A DNA stretch of 64,000 nucleotides, from NCBI RefSeq assembly GCF_014946725.1, contig NZ_JACFXY010000001.1:496001-560000 (forward strand), read 5' to 3'. Of the stretch, positions 29,798-39,888 are shown in pieces. The notes below the pieces were generated by a model. It searched no databases, was not told the origin of the DNA, and saw only the letters and a program-made list of their open reading frames with translations. Position numbers and translations under genes: made by a program. Source of the DNA: Mixta mediterraneensis. Its GTDB lineage: Bacteria; Pseudomonadota; Gammaproteobacteria; Enterobacterales; Enterobacteriaceae. Each line of letters opens with the position of its first letter. Within the stretch, counting starts at the first letter, position 1.

Positions 29798-29979
29798 CCT
29801 GTTTACCTCTCTCTCAGGGAGTTTAGTCTCCAGGATTCCCGGGGCGGTTCAAGGCTAAGTGCAGTCATCGATATGGCTGAAGCTGCAACAGAACTGAAGA
29901 GTGAGCCGAAAAGTTGCATCCAGAAAAAACTGGAAAAATAACTGAAAAGCTGGCGTTAAAAAGACGCGCTTTTTGCTGC

Positions 29980-30258
29980 TCAGCTTACGGCGTAGAGATG
30001 GACATGTGGCAGGCAGCAATTATCGAAAGAAGAGGCTTCCTGGGTTTGTGAACGCGGCGCGGTGATTGCGCGCTCAACGCGCGGGGTAACCTGACGCTGA
30101 CAGATTTGCTCGGCGCGCCGTAGGGGGAAAGTTTCAGGTTCGTAGTTCAGTGCCTGATCGATACTTTGCTTCAGACGGCTGAGAGGCTGGCGTCGCCGAT
30201 GGCGACGAGTGCGTGCGTTGCCCGTAAAAACGCTTTTGCCATAGTGGATAATCGCCAT
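29980..30258 (-). CDS. hypothetical basic protein
   Basis: 92 aa with a perfect AGGAGG 6 nt before the ATG at 30258. Very rich in Arg and Gln: FTGNARTRRHRRRQPLSRLK, then a helical QALNYEP segment and a C-terminal Cys pair. No domain recognised. It sits between the IS element and the phage repressor, same strand, with 129 bp to the IS end. It could be a nucleic-acid-binding phage or host accessory protein, but this is only inferred from charge. Confidence 0.55.
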   Translation of the reverse strand: MAIIHYGKSVFTGNARTRRHRRRQPLSRLKQSIDQALNYEPETFPLRRAEQICQRQVTPRVERAITAPRSQTQEASSFDNCCLPHVHLYAVS

Positions 30259-30681
30259 AACTCCTCCTGTGAATGAGTCTTTGGCGATGGGGTGGCAGGC
30301 GCGAGCTTTCGGTATGCCGAACGGGCCCGAATGCCTTCTGTTAACGCTCACAGGCTTTCCGCCCGACTGATAACAGCCAGGTGGAGAGTAAGAGAAGGAA
30401 AACAGACGGCATCTGACGACGCTGCATTTTGCGCATCCACCCCATCCCAAAGTTCACTGACTTTTGGGTGGTATGATTCGCGCTTGTGCAGCGCCTCAAT
30501 TGTTTAAGAGCAGCTCATCCCAGAGAAAACAGCTTCGTTCATCCATGCTCAAATTATTAACAGGTTCTTATGCTTTATCAAACACTGATAGTTAATTTTT
30601 TATTTACTATTGGTTAACTTTTTGAATTTATGCCGATTATTTTTTCGGCGACGTGAAAGACAGGCCCGTTTGACCACAAAG
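30259..30681. other. 423-bp intergenic region
   Basis: No supported gene. It separates the basic protein from the repressor. The repressor-proximal half (30540-30620) is AT-rich with repeated TTAA/TTAAC elements; the other half is GC-rich with several short hairpins. Confidence 0.45.
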
Positions 30682-31413
30682 CTAACCCAGAATCTGATAG
30701 TGCCGTGCCTGGCTCATAATAACTTTCGCCAACACTTTCAGGTTTTCGACCTCATCGCAACTGAGATACCAGGTTTCATAGCGCTTATTATCTGAAATAA
30801 CAGCAATTTTTCTGTGCTGGAGCTGAAGGCGCTTCAGGTAAAGCTGATCGTCAAGCGTAAAAATGTAGATACCATCACCATCAAAGACGCGCACGCTGAT
30901 GTCCACAAACAGCTGATCGCGTGGAGCAAAGGTATCAGCCATGGAGTCATTATTAACCGCAATCAGACGAATGTTTTCAGCCGGTCGTCCGTTGAATAAC
31001 ACCCGCGCTTCATCCTGACCGTATTCAATTGCCTGAATGGTCTCGACGAATTCATCACGGGCTGGAATACCCGCCGCGGTTTTCTGGCCAATGTCGAGGC
31101 TGTCTACCCTGAATACATTTTTGTGACCCGCTAAAGCGTTTAACGACAACGGTACAGCGGATTTTTCCATTCCGAACTGTAACCACTCAACCCTGACTCC
31201 AAGCAGACGGCTGAGCGCCAGTAGATTGCCGTTATCCGGCACCGACTGCGCGTTAAACCACTTCCACACCCCCGGCGTGGATATTTTACAACCCTGCTGT
31301 TGTAACGCTCTGGCAACCTGTTTGTTTCGTCCATGTCCAATAATGCCAGCGCTTTCGCAAGCGGCGATAAGCCTGGCGGTGAAAGCTTGTCTCGTACTTT
31401 CTTTTTTAACCAT
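30682..31413 (-). CDS. CI-like phage repressor (HTH plus S24 peptidase)
   Basis: 243 aa. N-terminal helix-turn-helix (about residues 25-75: GRNKQVARALQQQGCKISTPGVWKWFN...GNLLALSRLLGV). The C-terminal S24/LexA-like domain (about 125-235) has the catalytic Ser in NNDSMADTF and Lys in LYLKRLQ. AAGIP near residue 113 resembles the LexA Ala-Gly cleavage site, so RecA-stimulated self-cleavage is plausible. It would normally hold a prophage silent, yet no early phage genes remain. It is the island gene closest to proA. Confidence 0.88.
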   Translation of the reverse strand: MVKKESTRQAFTARLIAACESAGIIGHGRNKQVARALQQQGCKISTPGVWKWFNAQSVPDNGNLLALSRLLGVRVEWLQFGMEKSAVPLSLNALAGHKNVFRVDSLDIGQKTAAGIPARDEFVETIQAIEYGQDEARVLFNGRPAENIRLIAVNNDSMADTFAPRDQLFVDISVRVFDGDGIYIFTLDDQLYLKRLQLQHRKIAVISDNKRYETWYLSCDEVENLKVLAKVIMSQARHYQILG

Positions 31414-31730
31414 TAGTTAATAATCAGCCATTGAAGAGGTACTGGATGTTATTTTCATTATTGCTACCAGTTCATTTTATATTACCGACCGTTTACCACC
31501 TAACCGGTTTATCAAGCATTTCTAATTATCATTATCCTCTTCACGTTTACGCGAGCCAAAAAATATTGTTTTACGGCTGTCACAGCCATGGCTTTCAGGA
31601 ATGTTCCGCAAAGAATTGACTAAAATTCCCTCTACCTTTTAGCCTCAACGTCAGCACCTGGCAGAGAAAACATTCAGCTACCGCTAAAGCTCTACTATTA
31701 ACTGGACCGAAATAAGCGACCTAAAAAAAA
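31414..31730. other. intergenic region between the repressor and the proBA terminator
   Basis: No supported gene. It contains the repressor's promoter region. A TACTGG ... CCAGTT pair near 31440-31475 could be an operator, without further support. No copy of the thrW 3' end is found here. Confidence 0.4.
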
Positions 31731-31752
31731 CGGGAGCCTGAAAAGGCTCCCG
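31731..31752. terminator. proBA terminator
   Basis: Perfect CGGGAGCC / GGCTCCCG stem with T-runs on both sides (eight T on the minus strand), 20 bp past the proA stop. It probably works in both directions. Confidence 0.9.
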
Positions 31753-31771
31753 TTTTTGAATAAAAGAGGAA

Positions 31772-33025
31772 TTAAGCACGCAGCGTATCGTCGCCCCACG
31801 CAATCCATTTGTAGGTGGTCAACGCTTCTAAACCCATCGGTCCGCGTGCGTGTAATTTCTGCGTGCTGACCGCAACTTCAGCCCCAAGGCCAAACTGTCC
31901 GCCGTCAGTGAAGCGGGTGCTGGCATTAACATACACAGCCGCAGAATCCACCTGCTTAACGAAACGCGTGGCGTGTTGAGTACTGCGAGTCAGGATGGCA
32001 TCAGAATGCTGCGTGCCATGGCGACGAATATGGTCGATTGCCTCATCCATATCCGCGACCAGTTTGACGTTCATATCAAGCGACAGCCATTCATCATCAT
32101 AATGACCCGGCTGGATCAGCGTGACGCTGGCCGGGCCTTGCTGTAACCGGGCCAGTACATTCTCATCGGCATGCAGGAGGATATTTTCCTGCGCCATGCG
32201 CGCGCTCAGTGCCGGCAGAAAGCGCTCGGCGATGGCGCGATCAATCAGCAACGTTTCCAGTGAGTTACAGGCGCTGGGGCGCTGCTTTTTCGCATTAACA
32301 ATTATCTCCAGCGCAGGCTCAATCTCCATCGTTTCATCAATGTAGATATGGCAAACGCCGATGCCGCCGGTAATGACCGGAATGGTTGAGTTTTCACGGC
32401 ACAGCTTATGCAACCCCGCTCCGCCACGTGGAATCAGCATATCGACATAGCGATCAAGTTTCAGCAGCTGGTTCACCAGCTCACGATCGGGATTCTCAAT
32501 TGCCTGGACCGCCGCCGTCGGCAAATTATGGTGCTGCAAGGCATTTTGAATTAGGCGAACCGTTGCGGCATTAGTACGCCAGGTTTCTTTGCCACCCCGC
32601 AAAATTGCGGCATTACCGGTTTTCAAACACAGGCTGGCAACATCTACCGTCACGTTTGGGCGAGCTTCATAAATCACGCCCACCACGCCTAACGGAACGC
32701 GACGACGCTCAATGCGCAGGCCGCTGTCAAGCTGCCCGCCATCCATCAGTTGTCCAACCGGATCGGCCAACCGGCATACCTGACGTACATCGTTGGCCAT
32801 TCCACTCAGGCGCTGCGGATTTAGCGTTAAGCGATCCAGCAACGCGGCGCTCATGCCATTCTGGCGTGCATCAGCGAGATCCTGCTCGTTCGCCGCCAGA
32901 ATGTCGGCGCTTTCTGCTTCCAGACGATCGGCGATGCTCATCAAGACCTGATTTTTCTCAGCGGTCGACAGATCGGCCAACTTATATGCGGCGGCACGCG
33001 CCGCCTTACCCATTTCTTCAAGCAT
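31772..33025 (-). CDS. proA: gamma-glutamyl phosphate reductase ProA
   Basis: 417 aa, identical in length to E. coli ProA. Reduces gamma-glutamyl phosphate to glutamate semialdehyde with NADPH, the second step of proline synthesis. An aldehyde-dehydrogenase-like fold with the nucleophilic Cys in [16 protein letters not shown], plus [19 protein letters not shown] and [18 protein letters not shown]. Second gene of proB-proA (10-bp gap), ending at a strong terminator. Confidence 0.97.
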   Translation of the reverse strand: MLEEMGKAARAAAYKLADLSTAEKNQVLMSIADRLEAESADILAANEQDLADARQNGMSAALLDRLTLNPQRLSGMANDVRQVCRLADPVGQLMDGGQLDSGLRIERRRVPLGVVGVIYEARPNVTVDVASLCLKTGNAAILRGGKETWRTNAATVRLIQNALQHHNLPTAAVQAIENPDRELVNQLLKLDRYVDMLIPRGGAGLHKLCRENSTIPVITGGIGVCHIYIDETMEIEPALEIIVNAKKQRPSACNSLETLLIDRAIAERFLPALSARMAQENILLHADENVLARLQQGPASVTLIQPGHYDDEWLSLDMNVKLVADMDEAIDHIRRHGTQHSDAILTRSTQHATRFVKQVDSAAVYVNASTRFTDGGQFGLGAEVAVSTQKLHARGPMGLEALTTYKWIAWGDDTLRA

Positions 33026-33035
33026 TGCCTGTTCC

Positions 33036-34139
33036 TTAACTGACGATCATATCGTCGCGATGAACCGCCACCGGGCCATATTCATAGCCGAGAATTTCAC
33101 TGATCTGCTGGCTGTGGTGTCCGGCAATCATGCGCATCGCATCGCTGTTATAGCGCGACACGCCATGCGCAATATCACGCCCCTGCAGGCTACGAATACG
33201 GATCACTTCGCCACGGGAGAAATTGCCCTGAATATCACGAATCCCTTTTGGCAGCAGCGAACTACCGCGCTCAAGAATAGCGGATAACGCGCCATCATCC
33301 ACGGTGAGCTCACCGGCGGGCGGCGCGGCAAAAATCCAGCGTTTGCGGTTTTCCAGCGGTGACTGCTGAGCATGGAACTTCGTGCCGACCGGCTTGCCGT
33401 CAATCACATCAGCGATCACACCGCTGCGGCTGCCAGCCGCGATAATGACCTCAATACCTGCCCGGCAGGCCACATCAGCAGCCTGGAGTTTGGTTGACAT
33501 GCCACCCGTTCCCAGCCCTGAAACGCTCCCGCCTGCCAGCGCGCGCAGCGCATCATCAATCACATGTACATTGCTGATAAGTGAAGCCTGGGGATTATTG
33601 CGCGGATCGGCAGTAAACAATCCTTCCTGATCGGTCAGCAACAGCAGCTTATCCGCGCCGCCCAGCATGGCGGCCAGCGCGGATAAATTATCGTTATCGC
33701 CCACTTTGATTTCAGAGGTAGCGACGGCGTCGTTCTCATTAATCACCGGAACGATGTGGTTATCCAGTAGCGCACGAAGCATGTCGCGCGCATTAAGAAA
33801 GCGCTCGCGATCTTCCATGTCCGCGCGGGTTATCAGCATCTGGCCAATGTGGATGCCATAAATAGAGAACAACTGCTCCCATAGCTGAATCAGACGGCTC
33901 TGCCCCACCGCAGCCAGCAGCTGCTTTGAGGCGATGGTAGGCGGCAGTTCGGGATACCCAAGATGTTCACGCCCGGCGGCCATCGCGCCAGAGGTGACAA
34001 TCACAATGCGGTGGCCCGCCGCGTGCTGCTGCGCACACTGACGAACCAGTTCCACCATATGCGCTCGATTCAACCGACGTGAACCGCCAGTAAGCACGCT
34101 GGTTCCCAATTTGACCACTAAGGTCTGACTACCACTCAT
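33036..34139 (-). CDS. proB: glutamate 5-kinase ProB
   Basis: 367 aa. Phosphorylates glutamate, the committed and proline-inhibited step. The amino-acid-kinase domain (about 1-255: [57 protein letters not shown]) is followed by a C-terminal PUA domain (about 275-360: [24 protein letters not shown]). Upstream of and nearly contiguous with proA; divergent from phoE, the same arrangement as in E. coli. Confidence 0.97.
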   Translation of the reverse strand: MSGSQTLVVKLGTSVLTGGSRRLNRAHMVELVRQCAQQHAAGHRIVIVTSGAMAAGREHLGYPELPPTIASKQLLAAVGQSRLIQLWEQLFSIYGIHIGQMLITRADMEDRERFLNARDMLRALLDNHIVPVINENDAVATSEIKVGDNDNLSALAAMLGGADKLLLLTDQEGLFTADPRNNPQASLISNVHVIDDALRALAGGSVSGLGTGGMSTKLQAADVACRAGIEVIIAAGSRSGVIADVIDGKPVGTKFHAQQSPLENRKRWIFAAPPAGELTVDDGALSAILERGSSLLPKGIRDIQGNFSRGEVIRIRSLQGRDIAHGVSRYNSDAMRMIAGHHSQQISEILGYEYGPVAVHRDDMIVS

Positions 34140-34284
34140 ATTTCCTGCCGTCGTGAAAAATATATGCGAAAAGACGTTTTAACAGGAGTCGGGAAGGAAG
34201 CCAACAGCCAGCAGGGGAAAAGCAAGAAAATCACCTCACAAGGACGTAGTTCAAAAGTTCACTATTAACAAGAAAACAGGAAAA

Positions 34285-34318
34285 GTGTCATAAAACTTTC
34301 ATCGCCAGACGGTAAAAA
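34285..34318 (+). promoter_or_regulatory. Pho box and -10 of phoE
   Basis: GTGTCATAAAACTTTCAT (34285-34302) matches the PhoB consensus of two CTGTCAT repeats 4 bp apart, with G for C and T for G as the only clear deviations. TAAAAA at 34313-34318 lies 10 bp downstream, the normal distance to the -10 in Pho promoters. Confidence 0.85.
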
Positions 34319-34377
34319 GTCCCTGTTTTACAAAAGGTTCTATATAAATTACAAATTGACTCATCGGGGATTTTTAA

Positions 34378-35487
34378 ATGAAGAAAAGCCTTCTGGCACT
34401 GTTGGTCTCAGCACTGGCACTGACATCAACTGCACACGCAGCAGAAATTTATAACAAAGACGGTAATAAGCTGGATTTTTACGGCAAGCTTAAAGCAATG
34501 CGTTACATCAGTGATGCAGACACCAACGCCAGCAACAATGCTGACAAATCTTATGTTCGTATTGGTTTCAAAGGTCAGACGCAAATCAACGATCTGATGA
34601 CAGGCTATGGTCAGTGGGAATATCAGTACAACCTGAACAACCCAGAAAGCGACTCCAATGTGGGTAATAAAAAGCGTCTTGGTTTTGCTGGCCTGAAATT
34701 TGGCAACTACGGCTCCGTTGATTACGGTCGTAACTACGGCCTGATTTATGATGTGGAAGCCATTACCGATATGATGCCAGAGTTTGGTGCGACCGCTTAC
34801 ACCTCTGCTGACGTCTACATGCTGACCCGAACTAATGGCGTAGCAACTTATCGCAATTCTAACTTCTTTGGTCTGGTTGATGGTTTAGATTTCGCCTTGC
34901 AGTATCAGGGCAAAAATGAAAACGCCTCCCGCTCTGACTCCGCCTCAAATGGCGACGGCATGGCGGCTTCACTTTCTTATAAACTCATTGAAGGCCTGAG
35001 CATCAAAGGCGCCGTCTCTTCTTCAAACCGTACCTTCGATCAGAAAGATACCGCTTATGGTCGTGGCGACAAAGCTGAAGCCTGGGCAACGGGCCTGAAA
35101 TATGACCGTGATGGCATTTATCTGGCAGCAAACTATGCGGAAACCCGCAATATGAACCCAATCAACGGTACGGCGCAGGTGGCAGGTAATGATGTCGCGG
35201 TAAGCGGCTACGCGAATAAATTGCAAAACATCGAAGTCGTGGCGCAGTATCAATTTGATTTCGGCCTGCGTCCCTCCCTGGCTTACGTGCAGACCAAGGT
35301 TAAAGATATTGAAAATGGTATCGGGGACGCGGATTACTACAAGTTTGTTGACCTGGGTGCGACTTATTACTTCAACAAAAACATGTCTGCCTTCGTTGAT
35401 TACAAAATCAACTTGCTGGATGACAACAATACGCTGGCGAAAAACACCGATGATATTGTCGCATTAGGCGTGACCTACCAGTTCTGA
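34378..35487 (+). CDS. phoE: outer-membrane porin PhoE
   Basis: 369 aa. Signal peptide [22 protein letters not shown], then a 16-strand trimeric general porin: [20 protein letters not shown] at the start, [22 protein letters not shown], the constriction loop L3 ([22 protein letters not shown]) and a terminal aromatic VALGVTYQF needed for Bam insertion. The position opposite proB and the Pho box argue for PhoE (phosphate-limitation, anion-preferring) over OmpC/OmpF. Confidence 0.92.
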   Translation: MKKSLLALLVSALALTSTAHAAEIYNKDGNKLDFYGKLKAMRYISDADTNASNNADKSYVRIGFKGQTQINDLMTGYGQWEYQYNLNNPESDSNVGNKKRLGFAGLKFGNYGSVDYGRNYGLIYDVEAITDMMPEFGATAYTSADVYMLTRTNGVATYRNSNFFGLVDGLDFALQYQGKNENASRSDSASNGDGMAASLSYKLIEGLSIKGAVSSSNRTFDQKDTAYGRGDKAEAWATGLKYDRDGIYLAANYAETRNMNPINGTAQVAGNDVAVSGYANKLQNIEVVAQYQFDFGLRPSLAYVQTKVKDIENGIGDADYYKFVDLGATYYFNKNMSAFVDYKINLLDDNNTLAKNTDDIVALGVTYQF

Positions 35488-35582
35488 ATTTGCGCTATTT
35501 CTACGCCCGCCGCCCTCCTGATTGCTGTACGGCAGAGCTAACGAAATAGCGCTGCACTTCATCTTTAAGGCGAATGTGCACA

Positions 35583-35613
35583 AAAAAGGGCAAGTTCCTC
35601 AACTCGCCCTTTT
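35583..35613. terminator. bidirectional terminator between phoE and crl
   Basis: AAAAGGGC-AAGTT / AACTC-GCCCTTTT hairpin with loop CCTC, A-rich on one side and T-rich on the other, between convergent genes phoE and crl. Confidence 0.8.
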
Positions 35614-35633
35614 CTCCTGGATGCAATGCCGTA

Positions 35634-36035
35634 TCAGGCACTCAATTTTACAGGTTTTTCATCGAAACCGCTGGCCGGTTCCAGACCTAATTCATGTGTC
35701 TTCAACATGGCTTGCAGGCGGGTGTGGAAATTACGTAAGGTTTCTTCCACGCGTTGATTGTTCTCTTTGCCTTTGATCGTTGCGACAGACCAGTCGCCTT
35801 CTTTATCAAATAAGCCGATATGGTAAACGTACGTGAAGTGATCGGCATGGGCTTCCAGCTCCATCCACCAGCCCCAAAATTCGCGCAATTCCGGGGCCGG
35901 TTTCACATTGATGCAGGCAGCCAGGCAGTCGAAAAAGAAACGCGTTTCTTCACATTTTCCTTCACGGATATACGGTCCCAACTCAGTGAAGCGCTTAAGC
36001 AGGCGACTGCGGGGATGACCACTCGGTAACATCAT
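35634..36035 (-). CDS. crl: sigma-S-binding transcription factor Crl
   Basis: 133 aa, same length as E. coli Crl and highly similar ([56 protein letters not shown]). Crl binds sigma-S and favours formation of the RpoS holoenzyme, promoting curli and stationary-phase genes. The first of two adjacent ATGs is used because it aligns with the E. coli start. Followed by frsA upstream on the same strand (60-bp gap). Confidence 0.96.
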   Translation of the reverse strand: MMLPSGHPRSRLLKRFTELGPYIREGKCEETRFFFDCLAACINVKPAPELREFWGWWMELEAHADHFTYVYHIGLFDKEGDWSVATIKGKENNQRVEETLRNFHTRLQAMLKTHELGLEPASGFDEKPVKLSA

Positions 36036-36095
36036 GCTAAATCTCCATTCGTTTTAACCGCTAATAGTTGTAGCAAACACTGTAAATTTTGCCAG

Positions 36096-37343
36096 TTACC
36101 TTTTCAACCGTTTCTCCAGCCAGTCACACATTTCATTAAGCGCACGATCAAAGCTGGACATCATCGGCGTAACCGGAATCAACAGGGCTTTACCTTCGGA
36201 GGACGAATTAACGATTAATTTTGCCTCTTCTTCCGGGCTAAACAGATCTTTTTGCCAGTAACCCGCTAGCATTGGCGTTGGCGTGCGACGACCAAGCAGC
36301 CCCTGCGTTTTCAGCGAATAGCGGTTTAGCTCAGTGCGTAATGCGCTGTCGGACGTTGATGCCATGCCGAGGCGGCTGGCGAACATATCCATATACATAT
36401 CCGGCACCGCATCTTGCAAAGCAGGCTGTGTAAACAGGCTATGCACAATGGGTCCCAGGCAGGCTACCGCGCGCAAACGCGATGTTTCCAGATACGCCAG
36501 CCGCACCGCGACGTTGGCGCCAAAGCGATAACCAAACGCCGCGACGCGCGTATGATCAATCCAGGGCACGTTTTGCAGCTCCCGCAGCACCTGCTGATGT
36601 AAAAAGCTGGTGTCCTGATTCAGCGTCCATTTCACCGAATATCCCACCGAGGGGACATCAATGGTCAACATGGCCATGCCGCGCGGCGCAAGATAATCAT
36701 GGAACAGGCGATAGTGATCGCTTTGCAGCGAATCCAGCGCGCCGCAGAACAACACGGTGGGATAAGGCGCCTTAACGCCAGGCGGCATATGCAGGAAACC
36801 GTTCACCGGGCTACCGCCACTGATGGGAAAGGTCAGGGATTTCAGCTCACCGGGAAAGCGTCTGGTGGCCTCTTCATATGCACGATTCGCCAGCACCTGG
36901 GCCTGATCGGCCAGCTCATCGCCCTTTATATAAGGGTATGCGGCAAGGCTGTACAGATGCGCGGCATGTAACCAGTGTTTACCTGCCTGGGGATCCTCAT
37001 CCGTTTCCTGCGCTTTTTGCTGCCAGTGCGCCGCCTGCTTACACCACTCATAATGCCAGTTGCCGCTGCGATAACCGATGACCGTATCCAGCAAGCTATT
37101 ATCGGTGTGCCCGGCGTTGCTCATGGCAATACGCGCCAGTACTTCGCTGATTTCCTGCGGTGTCAGTCCGCGCCATGCCCACATCAGCTTATTGAGCATA
37201 CGATACCAGCCGCGTTGGCTGTCGCCATCAAGGGCGGAATGCACAGCGCTGGTGGCATGGGGTTGACGACGAACCAGTGAAGAGGTTTCGGGGTGTTTGA
37301 AGCGCGGCTTAAACAGCTCTTCGCTAAGATTTTTGCTCGTCAT
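36096..37343 (-). CDS. frsA: esterase FrsA (fermentation-respiration switch protein)
   Basis: 415 aa from ATG 37343 (GGAG upstream; the extra 19 residues of the longer frame are not conserved). Starts [26 protein letters not shown] as in E. coli FrsA/YafA (414 aa). An alpha/beta-hydrolase core with [34 protein letters not shown] and [12 protein letters not shown]. It binds unphosphorylated EIIA-Glc and influences respiration versus fermentation; the proposed enzyme activity has been disputed. Same order as E. coli crl-frsA-gpt-pepD. Confidence 0.93.
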   Translation of the reverse strand: MTSKNLSEELFKPRFKHPETSSLVRRQPHATSAVHSALDGDSQRGWYRMLNKLMWAWRGLTPQEISEVLARIAMSNAGHTDNSLLDTVIGYRSGNWHYEWCKQAAHWQQKAQETDEDPQAGKHWLHAAHLYSLAAYPYIKGDELADQAQVLANRAYEEATRRFPGELKSLTFPISGGSPVNGFLHMPPGVKAPYPTVLFCGALDSLQSDHYRLFHDYLAPRGMAMLTIDVPSVGYSVKWTLNQDTSFLHQQVLRELQNVPWIDHTRVAAFGYRFGANVAVRLAYLETSRLRAVACLGPIVHSLFTQPALQDAVPDMYMDMFASRLGMASTSDSALRTELNRYSLKTQGLLGRRTPTPMLAGYWQKDLFSPEEEAKLIVNSSSEGKALLIPVTPMMSSFDRALNEMCDWLEKRLKR

Positions 37344-37419
37344 ACGACGTTCTCCTGCAGCAAACGCGGCAATGGCTAAGTGTACTGCACGGCATAACAA
37401 GGTGCGAGAAGCAGAAAGG

Positions 37420-37445
37420 ACAACGCCCGGAAAACCGGGCGTTGT
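37420..37445 (-). terminator. terminator after gpt
   Basis: ACAACGCCCGG / CCGGGCGTTGT stem with loop AAAA, 14 bp past the gpt stop, followed by a short pyrimidine run (TCCTTTC) on the minus strand. Confidence 0.65.
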
Positions 37446-37459
37446 TTGTGTTAAATCAA

Positions 37460-37918
37460 TCAGCTTTTAACAATGGGTGGAATATAAACCACGCCCATAT
37501 CCCACGGCTGCTCAATCCAGGTATTTTGCGGAATATCGACGATATAGTTGTCCACCAGCTCACGACCGGCAGGTTTAGCGAAGATGGTGCAGAAATGCGC
37601 TTTAGGATACATATCGCGAATGGCCTGCGCCGTCCCGCCAGTATCAACCAGATCATCAATCACGATAAAGCCTTCACCATCGCCTTCTGCGCGCTTCAGC
37701 ACTTTCATTTCGCGCTGGTGATCATGGTCATAGCTGGAGATGCACACGGTATCGACATAACGAATACCCAGTTCACGCGCCAGCAGCGAAGCCGGTACCA
37801 GGCCGCCACGGCTAACAGCAATGATGCCTTTCCACTGTTCAACAGGAAGCAGGCGCTGAGCCAGTTTGCGGGCATGGATCTGTAGCATGTCCCAGGTAAC
37901 GACGTATTTTTCGCTCAT
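37460..37918 (-). CDS. gpt: xanthine-guanine phosphoribosyltransferase Gpt
   Basis: 152 aa, the E. coli length, starting at ATG 37918; the longer frame is unsupported. Converts guanine, xanthine and hypoxanthine with PRPP to nucleotides. Conserved features are [20 protein letters not shown], the nucleotide-binding [18 protein letters not shown] and the PRPP loop [14 protein letters not shown]. Divergent from pepD. Confidence 0.97.
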   Translation of the reverse strand: MSEKYVVTWDMLQIHARKLAQRLLPVEQWKGIIAVSRGGLVPASLLARELGIRYVDTVCISSYDHDHQREMKVLKRAEGDGEGFIVIDDLVDTGGTAQAIRDMYPKAHFCTIFAKPAGRELVDNYIVDIPQNTWIEQPWDMGVVYIPPIVKS

Positions 37919-38172
37919 AAATAGGTATCCCAGCCAACCGGATTGGCTTAAAAAATGTGCAACAGGGAAAAGGTTGCGCGAGATTATAAGGATATGACGC
38001 GTTAAAAACCAGCACCCGCGCGCCGGTTGCGGCTTTTTAACGCGTCTGATTACGCACCTGGCAAAAAACAGTGATATTCTCAGGCCCATCTCGTCAGATT
38101 CTCTGGCGGCGATCTTTCACTGGAAACTCGCGCCCTCCGGTTCATCCGGCGCACTGACACAGGAGACTTGTC

Positions 38173-39630
38173 GTGTCTGAATTGTCTCAACTTTCGCCAC
38201 AACCGCTGTGGGATATTTTCGCTAAGATCTGCTCAATTCCTCATCCGTCTTTCCATGAGGAAGCGCTTGCCACCTATATTGTGGGCTGGGCTAAAGAGCA
38301 AGGTTTCTGGTGTGAACGCGACCAGGTTGGCAACATCCTGATCCGTAAACCGGCAACTGCTGGCATGGAAAAACGCACGCCGGTTGCCTTGCAGGCGCAT
38401 CTGGATATGGTGCCGCAGAAAAACAACGACACCGTTCATGACTTCACCAAAGATCCTATTCAGCCGTATGTTGATGGCGAATGGGTGAAGGCACGTGGAA
38501 CTACGCTGGGTGCAGATAACGGTATCGGTATGGCATCGGCGCTGGCGGTCCTGGCAGACAACACGCTAACGCACGGCCCGCTGGAAGTGCTACTGACCAT
38601 GACCGAAGAAACCGGCATGGATGGCGCGTTTGGTTTGCAACCAAACTGGCTACAAGCGGATATTTTGATCAACACCGACTCTGAAGAAGAGGGTGAGATC
38701 TACATGGGATGTGCGGGCGGCATCGATTTTATCACCACGCTGTCGCTGACGCGTGAAGAGGTTCCCGCTGATTTCGACACCCTGAAGCTGACGCTGAAAG
38801 GTCTGCGAGGCGGCCATTCCGGTGCCGACATCCATATGGGGCTTGGCAACGCCAATAAGCTGTTGGCGCGTTTTCTCGCGGCGCATGCGGCTGAGCTGGA
38901 TGTGCGCCTGATAGACTTTACCGGCGGCACGCTGCGTAACGCCATTCCACGTGAAGCGTTTGCTACGCTGGCGGTGGCAAATCACAAGGTTGATACACTG
39001 AAAGCCGCTGCGGCGCATTTCCTTTCTGCTTTGCAAAATGAGCACGGTGTGAAAGAGAAAAATATCGCGCTGGTGACCGAGCCACTGGCACATCAGGGTC
39101 AGGCGCTCACGGCTGACAGTCGCGATCGCTTCCTGAATTTGCTGAACAGCACGCCGAATGGGGTCATTCGCAATTCTGACGTGGCGAAAGGTGTGGTCGA
39201 AACGTCGCTGAACGTAGGCGTGGTCACCATGGATGCTGATAACGCTGAAATCAATTGCCTGATCCGCTCGCTGATCGACACCGGCCGCGATTATGTGGTG
39301 CAAATGTTGACTTCACTCGGCCAGCTGGCTGGCGCGCAGACCAGGCCGAAAGGCGGCTATCCTGGCTGGCAGCCAGATGCGGATTCGCCAGTTATGGCGC
39401 TGACGCGTCAAACTTATCAGGCTCTGTTCAATAAGATGCCGAATATCCAGGTGATCCATGCAGGTCTGGAGTGTGGCCTGTTCAAGAAGCCCTATCCTGA
39501 TATGGACATGGTGTCCATTGGGCCAACGATTACCGGTCCGCATTCGCCTGATGAGCAAGTGCATATTGAAAGCGTCGGGCTTTACTGGAAATTATTGACA
39601 ACATTGTTGACTGCGATTCCAGAAAAATAA
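38173..39630 (+). CDS. pepD: cytosol nonspecific dipeptidase PepD
   Basis: 485 aa, GTG start, AGGAG 8 nt upstream, exactly the E. coli PepD opening (MSELSQLSPQPLWDIFAKIC). A dizinc M20C-type aminoacyl-histidine dipeptidase. Metal-binding and catalytic segments are visible: LQAHLDMVPQKN, GADNGIGMA, TMTEETGMDGAFGL, INTDSEEEGEIYMG and the C-terminal IHAGLECGLF and SIGPTITGPHSPDE. Hydrolyses cysteinylglycine, carnosine and other dipeptides. Confidence 0.96.
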   Translation: MSELSQLSPQPLWDIFAKICSIPHPSFHEEALATYIVGWAKEQGFWCERDQVGNILIRKPATAGMEKRTPVALQAHLDMVPQKNNDTVHDFTKDPIQPYVDGEWVKARGTTLGADNGIGMASALAVLADNTLTHGPLEVLLTMTEETGMDGAFGLQPNWLQADILINTDSEEEGEIYMGCAGGIDFITTLSLTREEVPADFDTLKLTLKGLRGGHSGADIHMGLGNANKLLARFLAAHAAELDVRLIDFTGGTLRNAIPREAFATLAVANHKVDTLKAAAAHFLSALQNEHGVKEKNIALVTEPLAHQGQALTADSRDRFLNLLNSTPNGVIRNSDVAKGVVETSLNVGVVTMDADNAEINCLIRSLIDTGRDYVVQMLTSLGQLAGAQTRPKGGYPGWQPDADSPVMALTRQTYQALFNKMPNIQVIHAGLECGLFKKPYPDMDMVSIGPTITGPHSPDEQVHIESVGLYWKLLTTLLTAIPEK

Positions 39631-39650
39631 TTTTTTCCTCCGCTTAATCC

Positions 39651-39673
39651 ACCAGGCTACGGCCTGGTTTTTT
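39651..39673 (+). terminator. pepD terminator
   Basis: ACCAGGC / GCCTGGT stem, loop TACG, followed by five further T, 20 bp past the pepD stop. Confidence 0.9.
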
Positions 39674-39773
39674 ATACCCGCCGGTTTAAGTCAGCATAAA
39701 ACACTACGCTAACTCACTATTTCCCCTTAAATCACCACGCTATCAGTTACATCCAGTTATAGACGCCATTATG

Positions 39774-39787
39774 TCCAGATCTCTGGA
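39774..39787. promoter_or_regulatory. candidate operator of the sugar ABC operon
   Basis: TCCAGA-TC-TCTGGA palindrome 101 bp before the ATPase start; an extra TCCAG half site occurs at 39752. No regulator gene adjoins, so the binding protein is unknown. Confidence 0.35.
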
Positions 39788-39888
39788 TGGCTAATAGGAG
39801 TTTGTGCTAGCTTATGCGCTTTCGATTGTTGCCGCTCCCGTGACTTTAGGAAACAATGCGGTCGTTATTTTGTACAGAGGTTCCTTCA

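Larger units (their letters stand above)
28542..29851 (-). mobile_element. IS3-family insertion sequence (IS51-group-like)
   Basis: 1310 bp, bounded by imperfect 25-bp inverted repeats both starting TGAACCGCCCCGG (28542 inward and 29851 inward; about 21 of 25 match). The direct repeat AGG flanks it (28539-28541 and 29852-29854), a 3-bp target duplication as usual for the family. It carries orfA and orfB with an A6 slippery run. It resembles the ISEhe3 type known from Pantoea/Erwinia, but the name is not verified. It looks intact and so is probably recent. Confidence 0.9.
28433..29919 (-). pseudogene. small membrane-peptide ORF interrupted by the IS element
   Basis: Removing the IS and one copy of the AGG target duplication joins 29919-29852 to 28538-28433 as one frame of 57 codons. 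It opens MQLFGSLFSSVAASAISMTA with a hydrophobic stretch and ends in a polar tail, overlapping the endolysin start by 32 bp. Such a single-helix peptide just upstream of an endolysin could have been a lysis regulator. The ribosome site is poor, so this may be chance. Confidence 0.35.
25365..31413. mobile_element. phage-derived island between thrW and proA
   Basis: A lysis-tailspike cassette (tailspike, Rz1, Rz, holin, endolysin), an IS3-family element, a basic unknown protein and a CI/S24 repressor, all on the minus strand. There is no integrase, terminase, portal, capsid or tail-tube gene, so it is a remnant or a domesticated module. It lies on the 5' side of thrW, not the 3' side as expected for a tRNA-integrated prophage, and I find no duplicated tRNA 3' end near proA. 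Exact borders are uncertain. Confidence 0.75.

Noticed and set aside
25170..31770. A complete prophage at thrW
   Set aside because: No integrase, replication, packaging, head or tail-tube genes and no att duplication can be found.
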